Source of the DNA: Izhakiella australiensis
GTDB lineage: Bacteria > Pseudomonadota > Gammaproteobacteria > Enterobacterales > Enterobacteriaceae
Reading direction: 5' to 3'
NCBI RefSeq assembly: GCF_002006995.1
Contig: NZ_MRUL01000001.1
Span: forward strand, 310,001-374,000
Length of the DNA: 64,000 bases
Shown here: in pieces, positions 63,000-64,000 of the stretch
Layout of the letters: each line of letters begins with the position of its first letter
Numbering within the stretch: the stretch's first letter is position 1
The notes under the pieces: generated by a model
What the model was told of the DNA's origin: nothing
Seen by the model: the letters and a program-made list of their open reading frames with translations, nothing else
Database searches by the model: none
Position numbers and translations under genes: made by a program

Positions 63000-63866
63000 A
63001 TGATTATCTGGCAACTGAGCCTTTTTATACTCGCTCCCGGACTGGTGGTGTTGATCGCCATCCTGATGGAGCGTCTGCTGCGCGTGCTGCATCTGCGCTG
63101 GCTGGCTGGCGTGCTACTGGGCCTGACGGTAATCACCCTGACGGTGCGCTGGCATTTCTCTGCCGTTGACCATCTGCGCCAGACGCTTAATTTTGAACTG
63201 ATAAAAATTCTGCTGCCTGGCCTTCTGACGGCGGTGATGCTGAGCTATCCGTGGTGGCTGAAAGCGATTATCCGCCAGGGATTATCGGCAACGGTTCTGC
63301 GCCCGCAGGGGCTGCGCTTTTGGCGTGATTTTTATATCAGCCAGCTGCTGCTGGCGCTAACGGCGCTGCTACCACTGCTGCCCCATCTTGAGGGCTTCTC
63401 GCCCACCCTGAGCTGGTTTGGCGCGATGAGCTACTGGCTGAGCGCGGTCGTTCTTCAGCTGGCAACGCTGAATCGGCTGCGGGAAATCCGCCGGCTTTGC
63501 CACAAAATAAACGCCGCGCTCAGCAGCGCGCGGAATCTCAATATCCGCCACTGGCTGGAGTGGCTGCAGCAGGAATTTAGCTTACCGCCCGTTTTTATGC
63601 AGCAGGTGTTTGACGATTTTAGCGCCCGTAAGCAGGCGGGGGGCGAGGTCGTGGCTTTAGAGCTGGATGGCGTGCAGTGGCTGTTTTCACGTCGCTTCTA
63701 CGACGAGCGCATGGCGCATTTTTCCTCACTGACCAGTCAGCGCCTTTATCATAATGAGCACGAGCTACAGCTGGCGTTTCGTCAGTGCTTCAGCCTGCCG
63801 GAGCGCAACGGCTTGCTTTGCAGCGAACATTACGGCGAGTTAGTCCGCCTGGCGATGCAGCAGTAG
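63000..63866 (+). CDS. Membrane protein encoded before an Hsp70 gene
   Basis: 288 aa from ATG 63000 (MIIWQLSLFILAPGLVVLIA); codons upstream in frame look non-coding. Four to five hydrophobic helices to about residue 160, then a soluble helical part. No family recognised. The next gene, 58 bases on, encodes an Hsp70, so it may belong to a membrane-linked chaperone unit, comparable in position to the co-chaperone genes near hscC. That comparison is inference. Confidence 0.6.
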   Translation: MIIWQLSLFILAPGLVVLIAILMERLLRVLHLRWLAGVLLGLTVITLTVRWHFSAVDHLRQTLNFELIKILLPGLLTAVMLSYPWWLKAIIRQGLSATVLRPQGLRFWRDFYISQLLLALTALLPLLPHLEGFSPTLSWFGAMSYWLSAVVLQLATLNRLREIRRLCHKINAALSSARNLNIRHWLEWLQQEFSLPPVFMQQVFDDFSARKQAGGEVVALELDGVQWLFSRRFYDERMAHFSSLTSQRLYHNEHELQLAFRQCFSLPERNGLLCSEHYGELVRLAMQQ

Positions 63867-63924
63867 CAATTTCCTTACATCTGATTCTAAAATAGCCTCT
63901 TTTAAGGAAACGCAGGAGAAGGGA

Positions 63925-64000
63925 ATGACCACCAGGCTGGTAGCGGGTATCGATCTTGGCACAACTAACAGCGCGATAAGCTACTGGCATCAGGGGCAAT
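63925..64000 (+). CDS. Hsp70/DnaK-family chaperone, 5' part only
   Basis: First 25 codons: MTTRLVAGIDLGTTNSAISY, the ATPase phosphate-1 motif of Hsp70 proteins. AGGAG upstream of ATG 63925. The gene runs out of the window. HscC- or YegD-like assignment would need the rest. Confidence 0.85.
   Translation, partial: MTTRLVAGIDLGTTNSAISYWHQGQ

Noticed and set aside
1-64000. rRNA or tRNA genes, prophage or conjugative genes
   Set aside because: I found no cloverleaf, rRNA segment, integrase or structural phage protein in the window.

Overview
The window reads as enterobacterial chromosome. Many proteins are close to Escherichia coli families: OtnK/OtnC/OtnI, PepE, YnaI, AhpC/AhpF, NupX, RihB, YeiL, YfdX. 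By eye the GC is in the mid-fifties percent. The several families of long, hairpin-rich intergenic repeats would suit Erwinia, Pantoea or a relative. That placement is inference; no rRNA, tRNA or housekeeping marker is present to fix it. Gene order looks like a mosaic of accessory catabolic operons rather than a conserved core segment.

Layout. 1-4.2 kb: a tandem hairpin-repeat array, a membrane-anchored XRE regulator, a metallo-beta-lactamase-fold protein, an apparently exact 395-bp tandem duplication of a divergent promoter region, a DUF1543 gene broken by an amber codon, and remnants of a TacA-type antitoxin and an SDR gene. 4.2-11.5 kb: a four-carbon sugar-acid locus (pdxA2-like gene, MFS carrier, LysR and DeoR regulators, divergent otnK-otnC-otnI). 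11.7-20.5 kb: a soluble BdlA-like chemoreceptor, MipA, an MFS carrier, YfdX, a MASE1-PAS sensor paired with an HdeD-like/papain-like fusion, and an Ail/OmpX-type protein. 20.6-23.2 kb: a double-length ABC permease plus ATPase without a binding protein. 23.4-28.9 kb: an IclR-OPT-DUF1177-AroM-PepE-racemase operon, which I think is an undescribed peptide or D-amino-acid scavenging system.

28.9-29.8 kb and 55.5-56.7 kb hold matching repeat blocks in opposite orientation that bracket about 26 kb. Inside are ynaI, an alpha/beta hydrolase, ahpCF, a BhsA-like protein and a catabolic island at 35.4-50.1 kb. The island contains a ThDP enzyme, DhaK, DhaL, a CaiB-type CoA-transferase, a hotdog hydratase, an MHS carrier and a LacI regulator, then two tandem pairs of class I CoA-transferase-like subunits, a second LacI regulator, an MFS carrier and a TetR regulator. 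Two different candidate LacI operators are visible: AAAAACGTTTTT boxes, and TGGGATCGATCCCA-like boxes 106 bp apart. A conserved nucleoside-salvage locus (nupX, rihB, yeiL) and a secreted beta-propeller protein follow.

56.7-64 kb: a cytochrome b561-type protein, a five-gene dipeptide/nickel-type ABC transporter operon, a membrane protein, and the first 25 codons of an Hsp70 gene cut by the window edge.

Working together: the otn locus and the DhaK/DhaL island both appear to end at dihydroxyacetone phosphate. The OPT operon would import small peptides, cleave Asp-X dipeptides with PepE and change the stereochemistry of products with the racemase. The strongest leads are the OPT/DUF1177/AroM operon, the ThDP-DhaKL-CoA island with CoA-transferase-like subunits that seem to lack the catalytic glutamate, and the structured repeats.
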